From assembly GCF_023213175.1 (NCBI RefSeq), contig NZ_CP093312.1:1426001-1490000 (forward strand): a DNA stretch of 64,000 bases. Direction: 5' to 3'. Both the position numbers and the translations under genes were made by a program. Positions 1 through 10,028 of this stretch are shown piece by piece (the stretch's first letter is position 1; the number at the start of each line of letters is the position of its first letter). The notes beneath the pieces were generated by a model. That model searched no databases and was not told the DNA's origin. It saw only the letters and a list, made by a program, of their open reading frames with translations. Origin of the DNA: Sulfurovum sp. XGS-02. GTDB lineage: Bacteria > Campylobacterota > Campylobacteria > Campylobacterales > Sulfurovaceae.

Positions 1-75
1 ATAATAAAATATTATTCAAACTACAAATATATTGTAATAATAATAACATATTCAAACTTTATGGCAAAGGGGAAT

Positions 76-1311
76 CTAAGGTCGATCAGTTAAGAGTTTT
101 TGATATATTTTTAAAAGTTCATGGTAATGTTTGTTTTCGTTAAAATGTTCCTCTGCAAAATTTCGTGCATTTTCTCCAAGTGACCTATACGCATCATTTG
201 AAATACTTTGAGCTTTTTGCACTGCACCCGTTAAATCATCTAAATCTCCACTATCAAAGAGATAACCGTTAAATCCCTCCTTTATCAATTCAGGAATACC
301 TCCTATTCTTGCTCCTATCACCGGTTTCCCAAGAGCAAAACCTTCGATGACCGTCATGGGATTATTTTCGTACCATTCAGATGGCACAAATAGGAATTTT
401 GACCTTTTAACAACATCAAACAACGCATCGCCATTCAAAAAACCGACAAACTCGACATTTGACATGTTATGCTTCGCAATATACTGTTTGGCCTCTTCTT
501 CAACTTCCCCGGTACCAACTATCTTTAAATGTACATGAGGAAATTTTCTCCATACATTGAGAAGTGTCATGACCCCTTTTTCACGAGACAATCTACCAAA
601 ATACAAATAGTAATCTTCATGTGAGAAATGAGGAGAATACTTGTCAAGATCAATAAAATTATAAACATGTTCGCTTTTGGATTTCATAGATGGTTTATAT
701 TGGATATGTTTATCGAGGATAAACCGGCTCACCATAATAAATCTATCTATATACTTTTCATAGGAGAAAAACTGATCTCTTACAAAACATTCCATTGCTG
801 CAATTGAACTGTAGACCAGGCTATGCTTTGTACATTTTCCAATAATACAACTGAGGTAGTTCCCCTCAGCACATTTTTCACAGATCTTGCCTTCACTGTC
901 TCGCATCACATTGGCCGGGCATAGCATTCTGTAGTCATGAACAGACATGACAGTGGGAATATTGTATTTAGCCAAAACAGGTAGAATCGATGATGTTATG
1001 TGACCGTAAAAAATATGTAGATGTGCTATATCCGGTTTTTCATTTTTGATAAGCAATTCCAAATTATCACGTGCTTCTTTATTGTATAGAAATTGTGCTG
1101 CCAATTTAATTTTATGTAAAGTACCTGTATTTTCATAATTGAAAGGCTGTATAAAATACTTATCACTGTAATGCGCCTCAGACATTTCATCTTTGACACT
1201 GAAAAATAGAACATTATGACCATTTTTTTCCAATAGTTTGGAGGTCTCAAAATATACACGGTCCGAACCACCTCTTACATGGTGATAATTGTTAATTTGT
1301 AAAATTTTCAT
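76..1311 (-). CDS. Glycosyltransferase family 4
   Basis: Retaining GT-B glycosyltransferase that probably adds one sugar to a lipid-linked repeat unit at the inner face of the membrane. The N-terminus shows the GT4 glycine loop (VRGGSD, about residue 13). A Cys-rich stretch with six cysteines (about residues 130-160) is seen in a subset of O-antigen GT4 enzymes. The C-terminal domain has the E-x7-E nucleotide-sugar motif in EWYENNPMTVIE, followed by GKPVIG. I chose the ATG at 1311 (411 aa) because GGAAGGGAAG lies just upstream; an in-frame start six codons earlier is less likely. It is the last gene of the minus-strand polysaccharide run here. Family is clear; the sugar donor and acceptor cannot be told. 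Confidence 0.9.
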   Translation of the reverse strand: MKILQINNYHHVRGGSDRVYFETSKLLEKNGHNVLFFSVKDEMSEAHYSDKYFIQPFNYENTGTLHKIKLAAQFLYNKEARDNLELLIKNEKPDIAHLHIFYGHITSSILPVLAKYNIPTVMSVHDYRMLCPANVMRDSEGKICEKCAEGNYLSCIIGKCTKHSLVYSSIAAMECFVRDQFFSYEKYIDRFIMVSRFILDKHIQYKPSMKSKSEHVYNFIDLDKYSPHFSHEDYYLYFGRLSREKGVMTLLNVWRKFPHVHLKIVGTGEVEEEAKQYIAKHNMSNVEFVGFLNGDALFDVVKRSKFLFVPSEWYENNPMTVIEGFALGKPVIGARIGGIPELIKEGFNGYLFDSGDLDDLTGAVQKAQSISNDAYRSLGENARNFAEEHFNENKHYHELLKIYQKLLTDRP

Positions 1312-1350
1312 TTTCTTCCCTTCCACCACTATAAAACCTTATGTACAATC

Positions 1351-2688
1351 TCACATTAACACTTTTTTATTTGTTTGAAGTGCTTTCATCACACATATTA
1401 ATCCTGCAAAAAGATATAAATATATATGGTTATCCGGAGGTTGTACCAAAAACATAGAACCTATGATAAGTAATATTCCTATCAGGGTAGGCAAAAGATA
1501 ATAGTGTCTATGAGATCTTTTATAGAGGTTCAGAGCTGTCTTTATTAAAAAATAATAAAATAACAAATAGAGTAAAGTCCCAATGAGACCAACTTCCAGG
1601 ATGATCCAGAAATAATAATTATCTATGGCATAAAAATCAAATTTGGTTACGAAATTTCTCTCTTTTCCAAACCCAAAAAAAGGTGCCTCTTGTATTTTAT
1701 CATACACAGCCACATATTGAAGTGCCCTGGAAGTTGAACTTCTTACTTCTTCCCCTCCACTAAGCAGGTCAAAACGGCCATGAAAATTCATGATTAACAT
1801 ATGGATATAATTGAATAGAAAATAGAAAACCACACCAATCACAATAACATTTAACATGTGTGCAATCAATCTATACTCTTTACCCCTTCTATAGATGTTT
1901 AGGACCAAATAGATATAAACCAGGATCATTGACATTACAATAGCCGATCGTGACCCAGTTGAATAGATTGCGAATATGAACAATAGTAGATAGATCATTT
2001 TCAACAGTAAAGAGTAATTGTTTTTATAGATATAGGCTACTACCATAGGAAATAAGATAACAAGATATTGGCCTAGGACAATGGAATTAAGAAAACTTGT
2101 CCTTACACGATACATTCCGCTTCTTGTTAAACCCATGGTTGCATCCGTAAGCAACATAATTTTATCTGAAGCCAAGGTCCCATATATGGGATACTTTAAT
2201 ATAAACTCAAGCAAGACAAATATCAAAACTATGGTATAGCCATAAAAAATGATCTTGACCAATTGGTCAATACTCTCTTTTGTATGGATCAAAAGGATTG
2301 TCAATATTATAATAAACACGGAAGAGAGAAATTCTATAAGGATCATAATATATTGTGATACTTCTCTACTGTTCATGGTTAGAGAAAACAGTTTTACAAC
2401 AAAAAATAGTAGCAATATGTTTATCATGGCTCTATTTTGCTGATATACCGGTGACATCCGTTGAGCAATATGTTTCAAGTTTTGAGTCAGAGAAAGGGTC
2501 AATGAGATAAATAAAATGATCAATAAAATTCTTTTTAATGAGATAGCAAAACCTTCACCTCCTATACCGAATCCTAAATATGGCGGCATGAATGGTACGA
2601 GAAAAATAAAAATGAGATATATGAACTGAAGTCGATAGGAAATAATGAAAAAGTATACACTTAGAACTAATGTTAAAACCGATCCCAA
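1351..2688 (-). CDS. O-antigen ligase/polymerase-like membrane protein (Wzy/WaaL family)
   Basis: A 445-residue, strongly hydrophobic protein with roughly ten to twelve membrane segments, matching the O-antigen ligase/polymerase superfamily. The typical late motif is present near residues 365-380 (IDNYYFWIILEVGLIG), after a predicted periplasmic loop. Within a cluster holding a Wzx flippase and glycosyltransferases, a Wzy-type polymerase of repeat units is the simplest role, but a WaaL ligase or a polymerase of another glycan cannot be excluded from sequence alone. The start is a TTG at 2688 with AAGGGATAAG just upstream. That ribosome-binding site overlaps the end of the preceding GT2 gene, so translation is probably coupled. 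Confidence 0.82.
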   Translation of the reverse strand: MGSVLTLVLSVYFFIISYRLQFIYLIFIFLVPFMPPYLGFGIGGEGFAISLKRILLIILFISLTLSLTQNLKHIAQRMSPVYQQNRAMINILLLFFVVKLFSLTMNSREVSQYIMILIEFLSSVFIIILTILLIHTKESIDQLVKIIFYGYTIVLIFVLLEFILKYPIYGTLASDKIMLLTDATMGLTRSGMYRVRTSFLNSIVLGQYLVILFPMVVAYIYKNNYSLLLKMIYLLLFIFAIYSTGSRSAIVMSMILVYIYLVLNIYRRGKEYRLIAHMLNVIVIGVVFYFLFNYIHMLIMNFHGRFDLLSGGEEVRSSTSRALQYVAVYDKIQEAPFFGFGKERNFVTKFDFYAIDNYYFWIILEVGLIGTLLYLLFYYFLIKTALNLYKRSHRHYYLLPTLIGILLIIGSMFLVQPPDNHIYLYLFAGLICVMKALQTNKKVLM

Positions 2689-2691
2689 TAC

Positions 2692-3729
2692 TTATCCCTT
2701 AAAAGCTATATATTTATTTAGCTTTCTGTATAGTTTTGACATACCCTTTAAAAGCGTAGGAAAACTTCTTAAATAGTAACTTAGTAAAAGTTTTTTTGAT
2801 CTTTTCGGAGTTAGTGAATAACTATCTTTAACGGTCTGCTTAAATTTTATAATATCATCACTTATCAAGTAAGAGAGTGCCATTTCAAGATACAATTCTG
2901 ATTTGATCTGTAGAATTTCAGCATGAAATTGTTGATTGAAATAGCTATCCATATCATTATAGCTTTTCAGTATTCTTTGAAATTCTTTTTCTTTATTTTC
3001 AATATTCAGCATTGAAACAGACCAGGATCCAGCAGCATTTCTTCTGTAGACAGACATCGGTCTATCAATATAAAGTGCACCACCTTTTATAGATCCGAAG
3101 ATCTGCAGAAAATAATCTCCAAAAGGTGCTTCCTCATACCATTGAGGTAAATTTAAAACAGCTTCTTTTTCAAAGATCAAAGATGCTGTCGGACAAAATC
3201 CTCCACCTCCTAATACAATCTCACTTGTAGAAAATAGTCTATTACCATTGGCCTGTTTTGTGGTAATACTGTCCTTTTTACTACCATCTTCCCATTGATC
3301 AATCGCTGAATGAAAACTCATCTGACAATCTTCAACTTTTCTCATTTCATCAAGTTGTATCTGCAACTTATGAGGATCTATCCAATAGTCATCTCCTTCA
3401 CATATTGCAATATACTTTCCAGATGCTCTATTGAAAATTGTCGTTCCTGGCATGATACCTTTTGACCACTGATTCTCTTTTTGCAAAATCAGTTTTATGA
3501 TCGTTGGATATTCTTTTACATACTTCTCTAATATCTCTACCGTCTTATCGATTGAACAATCATCATGCACAATAACCTCAAATGGGAAATCAGTCTCTTG
3601 CATCAATATACCGTCTAATGCATCTGAGATATAACTTTCATGATTATAGGTGATACATGCCACGGTCATAAGAGGAGGTTCCGTATAGCTCCAGTTCTTC
3701 ATGATCTCTGTTTCATTTTTTTCTATCAT
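2692..3729 (-). CDS. Glycosyltransferase family 2
   Basis: A 345-residue inverting GT-A glycosyltransferase, likely cytoplasmic and acting on a lipid-linked glycan. The N-terminal nucleotide-binding segment begins at about residue 20 (VACITYNHESYI), with the first acidic motif IVHDDCSIDKT and a second acidic motif EGDDYWIDPHKL near residues 112-125 where a divalent metal would bind. The C-terminal third has no clear membrane segment. The ATG overlaps the TAA stop of rfbB by one base (TAATG), and its own stop lies three bases before the next gene, so these genes are one transcription unit. Sugar specificity is unknown. Confidence 0.9.
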   Translation of the reverse strand: MIEKNETEIMKNWSYTEPPLMTVACITYNHESYISDALDGILMQETDFPFEVIVHDDCSIDKTVEILEKYVKEYPTIIKLILQKENQWSKGIMPGTTIFNRASGKYIAICEGDDYWIDPHKLQIQLDEMRKVEDCQMSFHSAIDQWEDGSKKDSITTKQANGNRLFSTSEIVLGGGGFCPTASLIFEKEAVLNLPQWYEEAPFGDYFLQIFGSIKGGALYIDRPMSVYRRNAAGSWSVSMLNIENKEKEFQRILKSYNDMDSYFNQQFHAEILQIKSELYLEMALSYLISDDIIKFKQTVKDSYSLTPKRSKKLLLSYYLRSFPTLLKGMSKLYRKLNKYIAFKG

Positions 3730-4766
3730 TATTTTACTTTTTCTATTTTTTCAGATGAAATATTATATTTTTCTAAATACCACTTTACGGTCTTAATAAT
3801 TCCAGATTCAAAATGCTCATCAGCTCTCCATCCAAGTTGGGTTTCAATTTTAGTAGCATCTATAGCATAACGCCTATCATGCCCTGCCCTATCCTCAACA
3901 TAAGTAATCTGCTCTTTATAACTTTCTTCTTTGGGAAGCAGACTATCGAGTATTTCACATATCTTATCAGCAATGTAGTTGTTGTTACGCTCATTACGCC
4001 CACCGATGTTGTAGACTTCACCATTTTTTCCGGTATGGTACACAAGATCGATCCCTTTACAATGGTCCAGGACATAGAGCCAGTCACGGATGTTTTTACC
4101 ATCCCCGTAAATGGGAATAGTATCCCCTTGCAGTGCTTTACGTATAATGGTCGGTATGAGTTTTTCATCATGCTGCTTCGGACCATAGTTATTTGAACAG
4201 TTTGTGATAACCGTATCCATACCATACGTATGATGATAACTTCTCACAACCATATCACTTCCTGCTTTTGAAGCTGAATAAGGTGAATTGGGCGCATAAG
4301 GGGTCTCTTCCGTAAAAAGTCCTTCTTCACCCAATGTACCGTAGACTTCATCGGTGGATATATGGTGAAATCGGCACCCTTCATACCCTGGCGTATGGAC
4401 AAAAGGTTTCTCCATCCAATACTTGTACGCTACATCAATTAGCGTAAAAGTACCGTTCACATTGGTTTCTATAAATAGACCAGGGTTTTTGATAGAATTG
4501 TCAACATGAGATTCAGCAGCAAAATGGATCACACCCCTTATATCATGTTCGGAAAAAAGATATTCCAGTAATTCCCTATTGCAAATATCTCCTTTCACAA
4601 AACTGTAGCGTTCACTCTTTTCTATCTCTTTTAAATTCTCTACATCACCGGCATAAGTAAGAAGATCAAGATTAATCACATGATACTCCGGGTACTTTTC
4701 TAAAAAATAAGGTACAAAGTTACTTCCAATAAATCCCGCACAGCCAGTCACTAAAATTGATTTCAC
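3729..4766 (-). CDS. rfbB: dTDP-glucose 4,6-dehydratase
   Basis: Makes dTDP-4-keto-6-deoxy-D-glucose from dTDP-glucose, the branch point for rhamnose and many amino-deoxy sugars. It is an extended short-chain dehydrogenase of normal length (345 aa). It has the NAD-binding GCAGFIGSNF near the N-terminus, the STDEVYGTLG segment near residue 132, and the YxxxK catalytic pair in YSASKAGSD near residue 165. The start is a GTG at 4766 with AAGGATAG upstream. rfbC lies 86 bases upstream in the same direction, but rfbA is 11.5 kb away, so the dTDP genes do not form a compact rml operon. The product probably feeds the aminotransferases of this cluster. Confidence 0.96.
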   Translation of the reverse strand: MKSILVTGCAGFIGSNFVPYFLEKYPEYHVINLDLLTYAGDVENLKEIEKSERYSFVKGDICNRELLEYLFSEHDIRGVIHFAAESHVDNSIKNPGLFIETNVNGTFTLIDVAYKYWMEKPFVHTPGYEGCRFHHISTDEVYGTLGEEGLFTEETPYAPNSPYSASKAGSDMVVRSYHHTYGMDTVITNCSNNYGPKQHDEKLIPTIIRKALQGDTIPIYGDGKNIRDWLYVLDHCKGIDLVYHTGKNGEVYNIGGRNERNNNYIADKICEILDSLLPKEESYKEQITYVEDRAGHDRRYAIDATKIETQLGWRADEHFESGIIKTVKWYLEKYNISSEKIEKVK

Positions 4767-4852
4767 TTTCTATCCTTTTCTATTATTTTTAGATACTCTC
4801 TTAATGAATCTTTTAATAATTTGAATAAATCGGCCCCTATGAGTAAAATGCT

Positions 4853-5434
4853 TTATCCATAAAGATCCTCATCATAATCAAAAAGTTTATCTGTGTCTAA
4901 AAGTAAGGGTTGCTTCTTATCCTTGTCGGAAAGTAGTAAATGATCAGGATTTATCTGCCAGTCTATATTGAGTGTCGGATCATCAAAAGCAATCCCTCTA
5001 TCAAATTCTCTAGCGTAATAGTTATCCACTTTATAGGAAAGTATTGCTTCCTCAGAAAGCACTACAAATCCGTGCGCAAATCCTCGTGGTATGAAGAGCA
5101 TACGTTTATTCTCCTCTGACAGTTCAACTGCCACATATTTCCCAAATGTAGGAGATCCCTTACGAATATCTACAGCAATATCAAGAATTTTACCCTTAAT
5201 AGCACGTGCTAACTTACTCTGGGCAAACGGGGGAAGTTGAAAGTGTAGTCCTCGAAGTACACCATAGGATGATTTAGATTCATTGTCTTGGAGAAAATCA
5301 ATATTAAACCCCAATGCCTCTTGCAGCTTGTCACTCCGATACGTTTCCATGAAATAACCTCTGTCATCAGCAAAAATATCCGGTTCGATCATAATAACAT
5401 CAGGTATCTTGGTTTTGATGAACTTCATATTCAC
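4853..5434 (-). CDS. rfbC: dTDP-4-dehydrorhamnose 3,5-epimerase
   Basis: Double epimerase converting dTDP-4-keto-6-deoxy-glucose to the L-lyxo isomer. The cupin fold is recognisable from GVLRGLHFQLPP (catalytic His near residue 64), the Lys/Asp segment KGKILDIAVDIRKGSP, PRGFAHGFVVLSEEA and the active-site Tyr region YKVDNYYAREFDRG. Length (193 aa) is slightly above the usual 180-190. Two starts are possible, GTG at 5434 and ATG at 5428; AAAGGGG upstream does not decide between them. The gene follows the flippase gene by one base. No rmlD reductase was found in the window, so the L-keto sugar either goes to a reductase encoded elsewhere or to another enzyme here. Confidence 0.95.
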   Translation of the reverse strand: MNMKFIKTKIPDVIMIEPDIFADDRGYFMETYRSDKLQEALGFNIDFLQDNESKSSYGVLRGLHFQLPPFAQSKLARAIKGKILDIAVDIRKGSPTFGKYVAVELSEENKRMLFIPRGFAHGFVVLSEEAILSYKVDNYYAREFDRGIAFDDPTLNIDWQINPDHLLLSDKDKKQPLLLDTDKLFDYDEDLYG

Positions 5435-5435
5435 T

Positions 5436-6890
5436 CTACCCCTTTCGTCGTTTTAAAATCTGACTTAACTGTGCTTCAAAACTCCCATAAGAACTCGTTT
5501 TCACTAGTTTATTGATTATAAAATAGAGAACGGTAAACATTGTACTTTTCATGACTAACATTAGTATACCATATATTTCAATTTCTTCAGTGGATAATAT
5601 CACTAGCCACACTATTATGAATGAAATTAGCATCTGTACAATAATAGGTTTGAGAAACACAAAAAAAGCTAATTTGATTTCACGTGATGCAAACAAAATA
5701 TTTAAAGAAACACTCAAAACTGCCACGATAACCAAACCATAAAGATACCCTTCTATCCCCCATAAAAACCCAACATAAAAGTTAATACTCTGCAATATTT
5801 TTTTATAGATCTCCAGGCGAAGAAAAGCTTTGGAATTTCCACGGCTCATTAAGATATCAACAAGTAATGCACTTATAGGATATGCAAAACCACTCAATAG
5901 AAGTATTTTAAAGTATGCAACGGAGGGCAGCCACTTTTCCGTGAATAGAAAAACAATTAATTCTTCAGATATGACGTACATTACGCCCAACAGAAAGAAA
6001 ACAACAAAACTAATAATTCTCAATGTGTTGATGACGATATGTTGAAATCTTGGTAAATCATTTTGTACTTTACTTAAGACAGGAAAAAGTACTGCCATAA
6101 TACTCCCGGACGAGAGCTGAGTGATCATTAAATCTAATCTTTTGGCCTGGTCAAAAAAACCTAGAACTGCTGGAGTAAATAACTTTCCTATAATAAGAAC
6201 ATCCAGTTTACTATATACCACTTCAAGTATAGTGGATAAAAAAATACGAAAACCAAATCCCCATAATTGCATCAATGCCTTAAAAGAAAACAATAAGGAA
6301 GGCACCCATTTGGATGCACTCCAGACAAATAGATTATAATATACGCCTCTTGACAGTGCCTGGATCACAAGACTCCATACTCCAGCACCGTAAAGTGCGA
6401 ACCCGATACTGGTTATACCGCTTAAGAGGGCTGCAGCTACATCTGCTTTTGCCAAAGCAGCGTAATTCAGTTGTTTACGTAATATATTGGTCTGTACGCT
6501 GCTAAATGCATTGATCACAAATAACAGTGCTGTGACTTGTGTAACAGGAACAAGTTCTTCATTGTTATAAAAATCACTTATCCAGGAAGCAGAAAAAATT
6601 GTAATTACTGTCAGTATTACACCAATAAAGACATTAAAATAAAATACAGAAGAATAGTGAACCAGTAATAGTCTGCGCCGCTGTATCAAAGCACTACCAA
6701 GTCCTACATCGGTAAAAACAAGCGCGATCATTACAATGACCATGATCATCGCTATCAAACCAAAATCAGATGGCTCGAGTATCCTTGCCAAAATGATTGT
6801 TACAATAAAAGTCGTTCCGTGTCTGGCTATTTTTCCAAAAAAATCCCAGATCAGTGCGGTTAATCCCATTGACTTTAAGTTATCAGGCAT
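5436..6890 (-). CDS. Polysaccharide flippase (Wzx-like, MATE/MVF superfamily)
   Basis: A 484-residue integral membrane protein with about twelve to fourteen hydrophobic helices. The N-terminal segment, with LARILEPSDFGLIAM and then DVGLGSALIQRR at about residues 60-72, is characteristic of polysaccharide biosynthesis exporters. The probable role is to flip undecaprenyl-diphosphate-linked repeat units to the periplasm for polymerisation by the Wzy-like protein encoded downstream. The ATG at 6890 has only a weak purine-rich ribosome site (AGAAAGAAG). The substrate cannot be predicted. Confidence 0.88.
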   Translation of the reverse strand: MPDNLKSMGLTALIWDFFGKIARHGTTFIVTIILARILEPSDFGLIAMIMVIVMIALVFTDVGLGSALIQRRRLLLVHYSSVFYFNVFIGVILTVITIFSASWISDFYNNEELVPVTQVTALLFVINAFSSVQTNILRKQLNYAALAKADVAAALLSGITSIGFALYGAGVWSLVIQALSRGVYYNLFVWSASKWVPSLLFSFKALMQLWGFGFRIFLSTILEVVYSKLDVLIIGKLFTPAVLGFFDQAKRLDLMITQLSSGSIMAVLFPVLSKVQNDLPRFQHIVINTLRIISFVVFFLLGVMYVISEELIVFLFTEKWLPSVAYFKILLLSGFAYPISALLVDILMSRGNSKAFLRLEIYKKILQSINFYVGFLWGIEGYLYGLVIVAVLSVSLNILFASREIKLAFFVFLKPIIVQMLISFIIVWLVILSTEEIEIYGILMLVMKSTMFTVLYFIINKLVKTSSYGSFEAQLSQILKRRKG

Positions 6891-7000
6891 ATAAACTTCT
6901 TTCTTAATGTATATATTTTTAATGCAGCATGCTTTTAACTACCATCTGTTCGTTAGCTAGTCTTGACTATAGAGCTTATCCTTTATTTTGAATTCAATAA

Positions 7001-7690
7001 CTATATTAATTCATAGCTGTTCAACATCTCTTCAATCTCTTCTTTAGAGTTAAACATCATAACATCAATAATAGAAAGATTGGGTATAAACTTATGATTA
7101 AACTGTTTATACTCTATATCTCCACTTTTTATAAAATTCAACTTTATCCCTTCTCTCAGAAAGTCTTCTTTATTATATAGTTTCTGCCCACCGATCGAAT
7201 TAATATAATGATCAGCATTTAATCTTTTACAGATATCTATTACTCTATCTTGTCCCTTTAACAAAGTGTCTCCCTGTAGATCACTCAAATAAATCATTTT
7301 TGTATCTATATCTAAATATTGTACAGTTCTCTCAATTGCATAACCCACGTATTTAGCTAAATTCTTTTCACCATGCAACAATATCTCTTCTAACATTGGA
7401 TAAACTTCTTCAAAATATGGTGCTTTTTTGTAAGCATGAAAAATTGATTTCAGTATTTGACGGGCATTTTTTCCGACTTTAACTTCATTGATCAGTGATC
7501 TCATATGAACACTCGACACTTCTAATGTAAACAAATGTCGCCTACCATTGATAAGCATATTGTTTCTGTTGATATACCCTTGTTTTATGTACTGCATACT
7601 GTCTGCAATCACATAGATATCAGATATATTTATTAATTGCCAGAACCCAAGATAAGGGAAAAAGTATGGCTGATTACATCCTATTGTCAT
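7001..7690 (-). CDS. WbqC family protein
   Basis: A 229-residue protein of the WbqC family, found in many O-antigen and flagellin-glycan clusters. The family hallmark is at the N-terminus: IGCNQPYFFPYLGFWQLI, then IYVIADSMQYIKQGYINRNN, and later SIGGQKLYNKEDF. No member has a firmly proven general reaction known to me; involvement in making or acylating amino sugars has been proposed. Here it sits directly after a DegT aminotransferase gene (51 bases), which fits a role in processing an amino-sugar nucleotide. The ATG has AAAGGG upstream. Family call is strong, function is open. Confidence 0.85.
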   Translation of the reverse strand: MTIGCNQPYFFPYLGFWQLINISDIYVIADSMQYIKQGYINRNNMLINGRRHLFTLEVSSVHMRSLINEVKVGKNARQILKSIFHAYKKAPYFEEVYPMLEEILLHGEKNLAKYVGYAIERTVQYLDIDTKMIYLSDLQGDTLLKGQDRVIDICKRLNADHYINSIGGQKLYNKEDFLREGIKLNFIKSGDIEYKQFNHKFIPNLSIIDVMMFNSKEEIEEMLNSYELI

Positions 7691-7741
7691 TTTTTACCCT
7701 TTATACATATAACGTAACGCAAGAAAAATCCTGCCTCTCAT

Positions 7742-8830
7742 TTAACTATAGTTTTTCGAGCGTATTTCCTTCAATGTTTCTATAATTGTTTCACTCACAA
7801 GGGGTTCTATACCTGAATGCATCGGAACTACCAAAATTCTGCTTGCAATATCTCTCGATTTCACCATGATACTTTGATGTTCAATATAAGGAAGTGTGTC
7901 TAATGAAGGTTTAAAATATTGACGTGCTGCAATCTCTTTTTCAAGTAATGCTTCTCGAACCCTGTTCATCTCATCTTCAGATTTGAATACAACTGGAAAA
8001 TAGGTATAACTTTGCGTGGCATCTTCATTCTTTTTTTGTAACTGAACATACTCTTTTAATTGACGTGTATAGAATTCATGACTTGCTTTACGTTCTTTTT
8101 GTATGATATCCTCTTCCTCAAGCATACATAATCCCATGGCCGCTTCCACTTCATTCATTCTTGCATTGACACCCAGCATAACCACAGAATCAGGACCATC
8201 AATACCACAATTCCTGACAATTTTTGCTTTTTCATACAAAGCATCATCCTTGATAACAATAGCAGCACCTTCAATCGTATGAAAGAGTTTGGTCGCGTGA
8301 AAACTGATAATAGATATATCACCGTAATTTAATATATGTTTATCTTTATACTTCACATCAAAAGCATGAGATGCATCATAAATCACTTTGAGGTTGTGTC
8401 TTCTGGCTATTTTATCGATTACGTCTATTTGACAAGCATTACCAAAGACATGACACGGCGCTATCGCACATGTCTTTTCCGTAATAACACTCTCAATATT
8501 CTTTGGATCAATGTTATAAGAGTTACCATCAATATCTGCAAAAACAGGGATCAGTCCTTCTACAACGATCGCACTGGTTGTAGAAACAAAACTGAAAGGG
8601 GTCGTTACAACTTCCCCCTCAACTTCCAAAAGTCTGTAGGCTAGTTGCAATGCATCTGTCCCATTAGAGATGCAAAGCAGATTTTTTACCCCTAGATATG
8701 CTTCAAGTTTTTTCTCAAGTCTTTGAACCAGAGGCCCATTATTCGTCAAGCATCTACTTTCATAAATACCATCTATATATGCTTTGAATTTTTCTTTGTC
8801 AGGCATATATATTTTCGTTGTGTAAATCAT
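7742..8830 (-). CDS. DegT/DnrJ/EryC1/StrS-type sugar aminotransferase (copy 1)
   Basis: PLP-dependent aminotransferase likely acting on a keto-sugar nucleotide such as the product of RfbB. The PLP lysine is K181 in SFHATKLFHTIEGA; YDASHAF near residue 151 supplies the PLP-ring aspartate, and SNGTDALQLA near residue 55 the phosphate-binding loop. I chose the ATG at 8830 (362 aa) because AGGAAG lies five to seven bases upstream; an in-frame GTG at 8848 is the longer alternative. It is clearly paralogous to the aminotransferase at 10029-11108 (same length, same motif spacing, many identical blocks). The two may act at different ring positions. Confidence 0.92.
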   Translation of the reverse strand: MIYTTKIYMPDKEKFKAYIDGIYESRCLTNNGPLVQRLEKKLEAYLGVKNLLCISNGTDALQLAYRLLEVEGEVVTTPFSFVSTTSAIVVEGLIPVFADIDGNSYNIDPKNIESVITEKTCAIAPCHVFGNACQIDVIDKIARRHNLKVIYDASHAFDVKYKDKHILNYGDISIISFHATKLFHTIEGAAIVIKDDALYEKAKIVRNCGIDGPDSVVMLGVNARMNEVEAAMGLCMLEEEDIIQKERKASHEFYTRQLKEYVQLQKKNEDATQSYTYFPVVFKSEDEMNRVREALLEKEIAARQYFKPSLDTLPYIEHQSIMVKSRDIASRILVVPMHSGIEPLVSETIIETLKEIRSKNYS

Positions 8831-8967
8831 ATAATCTTCCTGCTTCACTTCAACAATATGTAGAGCTGCTCAATCCCACTCATCAGCTTAAAAAGATAGA
8901 TTTTATAATATAGTATAATACTTCCTTTCTTCTATAATTATAAAAAAGAAAAAATTATTCTATTTAC

Positions 8968-9948
8968 TTATTTTGATATCGTTAATATATTTATATCCTT
9001 TATCATCATGATACCTTCCTTATACTCATGGTATTTTTCATAATCAGAAGGCTCTATCTCATCATTTACAAGATCTATGAGTATTTTCGGGAAATCACAA
9101 CCTGCAAGATAAGTGATAGGATAAGCACCGCCAAATCGTGGATTCAACTCTAATATGTATGGCTCGCCCTCTTTTAAGAAAAAATCAACATCAAGTGGAC
9201 CTACATGCCCAAGTCTATTTCCTAGCTTCATTCCCAATGCAGCCATATTTCTATCTTTGATCGCATATCCTTGATCTGTTTCCCCCGATCGCATTTTTAT
9301 CTTCTGTTTGACGATGGTTGTGATCGTTTGTCCATTCAAATCATTTAATATGTCAAAACTATATTCTTTACCTTCTATAAACTCTTGAACGATCATATCT
9401 TCATTATCATAATATTTCAGAAAAAAATCAACTTCATCTCTGTTTCGGGCCAGACTGATCGCATTGCTTCCAAAACCAAATCTTGGTTTTACGATGACAG
9501 GGTAAGAGGGTATCTCTTGTTGGACCACCTCTGCTGATGTCATGGTCCACGGTGTTTGAAACCCTTCACGTCGTAAAAACTTGAAAGCCTCAACTTTATC
9601 AAAACATATGTGATTCACCTGATGAGAAGAGATCACAGGCTTTACCCCTACAACTTCAAATTCTTTTAAATATTTTGATAATATATACGTGTCATAATCA
9701 TAGAAAGAGAGAAGCATATCAATCTTTTCAGTTTTGCAAATCTGTAAAAGTGCATCAATATATTTACGTTCATCTTTTATGCTTGGAACGATATAGCTTT
9801 TGTCACAATGTAAAAACCCGGAAGTGAACTCCGTATTCCTGTCATTTCTGTCAGAGGTACCTATGAGCTTACTATCAGCAGACAGGTGTTTTCTAAAATA
9901 ATCAACGATATACCCTCTTCGTCCAATCGTACAAAACAATATGTTCAA
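8968..9948 (-). CDS. ATP-grasp ligase
   Basis: An ATP-grasp enzyme (about 326 aa) that would join a carboxylate to an amine or similar nucleophile through an acyl-phosphate. Visible features are an N-terminal pre-ATP-grasp segment (ILFCTIGRRGYIVDYF), the ATP-binding strand PVIVKPRFGFGSNAI near residue 145, VQEFIEGKEYSFDIL, and the metal-binding PLDVDFFLKEGEPYILELNPRFGGAYP near residues 245-270. The best start is TTG at 9948, which has AAAGGA six bases upstream; a TTG 11 codons earlier lacks one. It lies between two paralogous aminotransferase genes, so it may add an amino acid or other acid to a new amino sugar. That substrate is inference only. Confidence 0.86.
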   Translation of the reverse strand: MNILFCTIGRRGYIVDYFRKHLSADSKLIGTSDRNDRNTEFTSGFLHCDKSYIVPSIKDERKYIDALLQICKTEKIDMLLSFYDYDTYILSKYLKEFEVVGVKPVISSHQVNHICFDKVEAFKFLRREGFQTPWTMTSAEVVQQEIPSYPVIVKPRFGFGSNAISLARNRDEVDFFLKYYDNEDMIVQEFIEGKEYSFDILNDLNGQTITTIVKQKIKMRSGETDQGYAIKDRNMAALGMKLGNRLGHVGPLDVDFFLKEGEPYILELNPRFGGAYPITYLAGCDFPKILIDLVNDEIEPSDYEKYHEYKEGIMMIKDINILTISK

Positions 9949-10028
9949 AATATATCCTTTCTCATGTACAAAAAAATACAAATACTATGTGAATGACAAT
10001 ACCGTTCCATCTGTACTTAACCACAAAA

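Noticed and set aside
1-75. Possible gene end at the left edge
   Set aside because: AT-rich with stops in the likely frames and no recognisable peptide; nothing can be supported.
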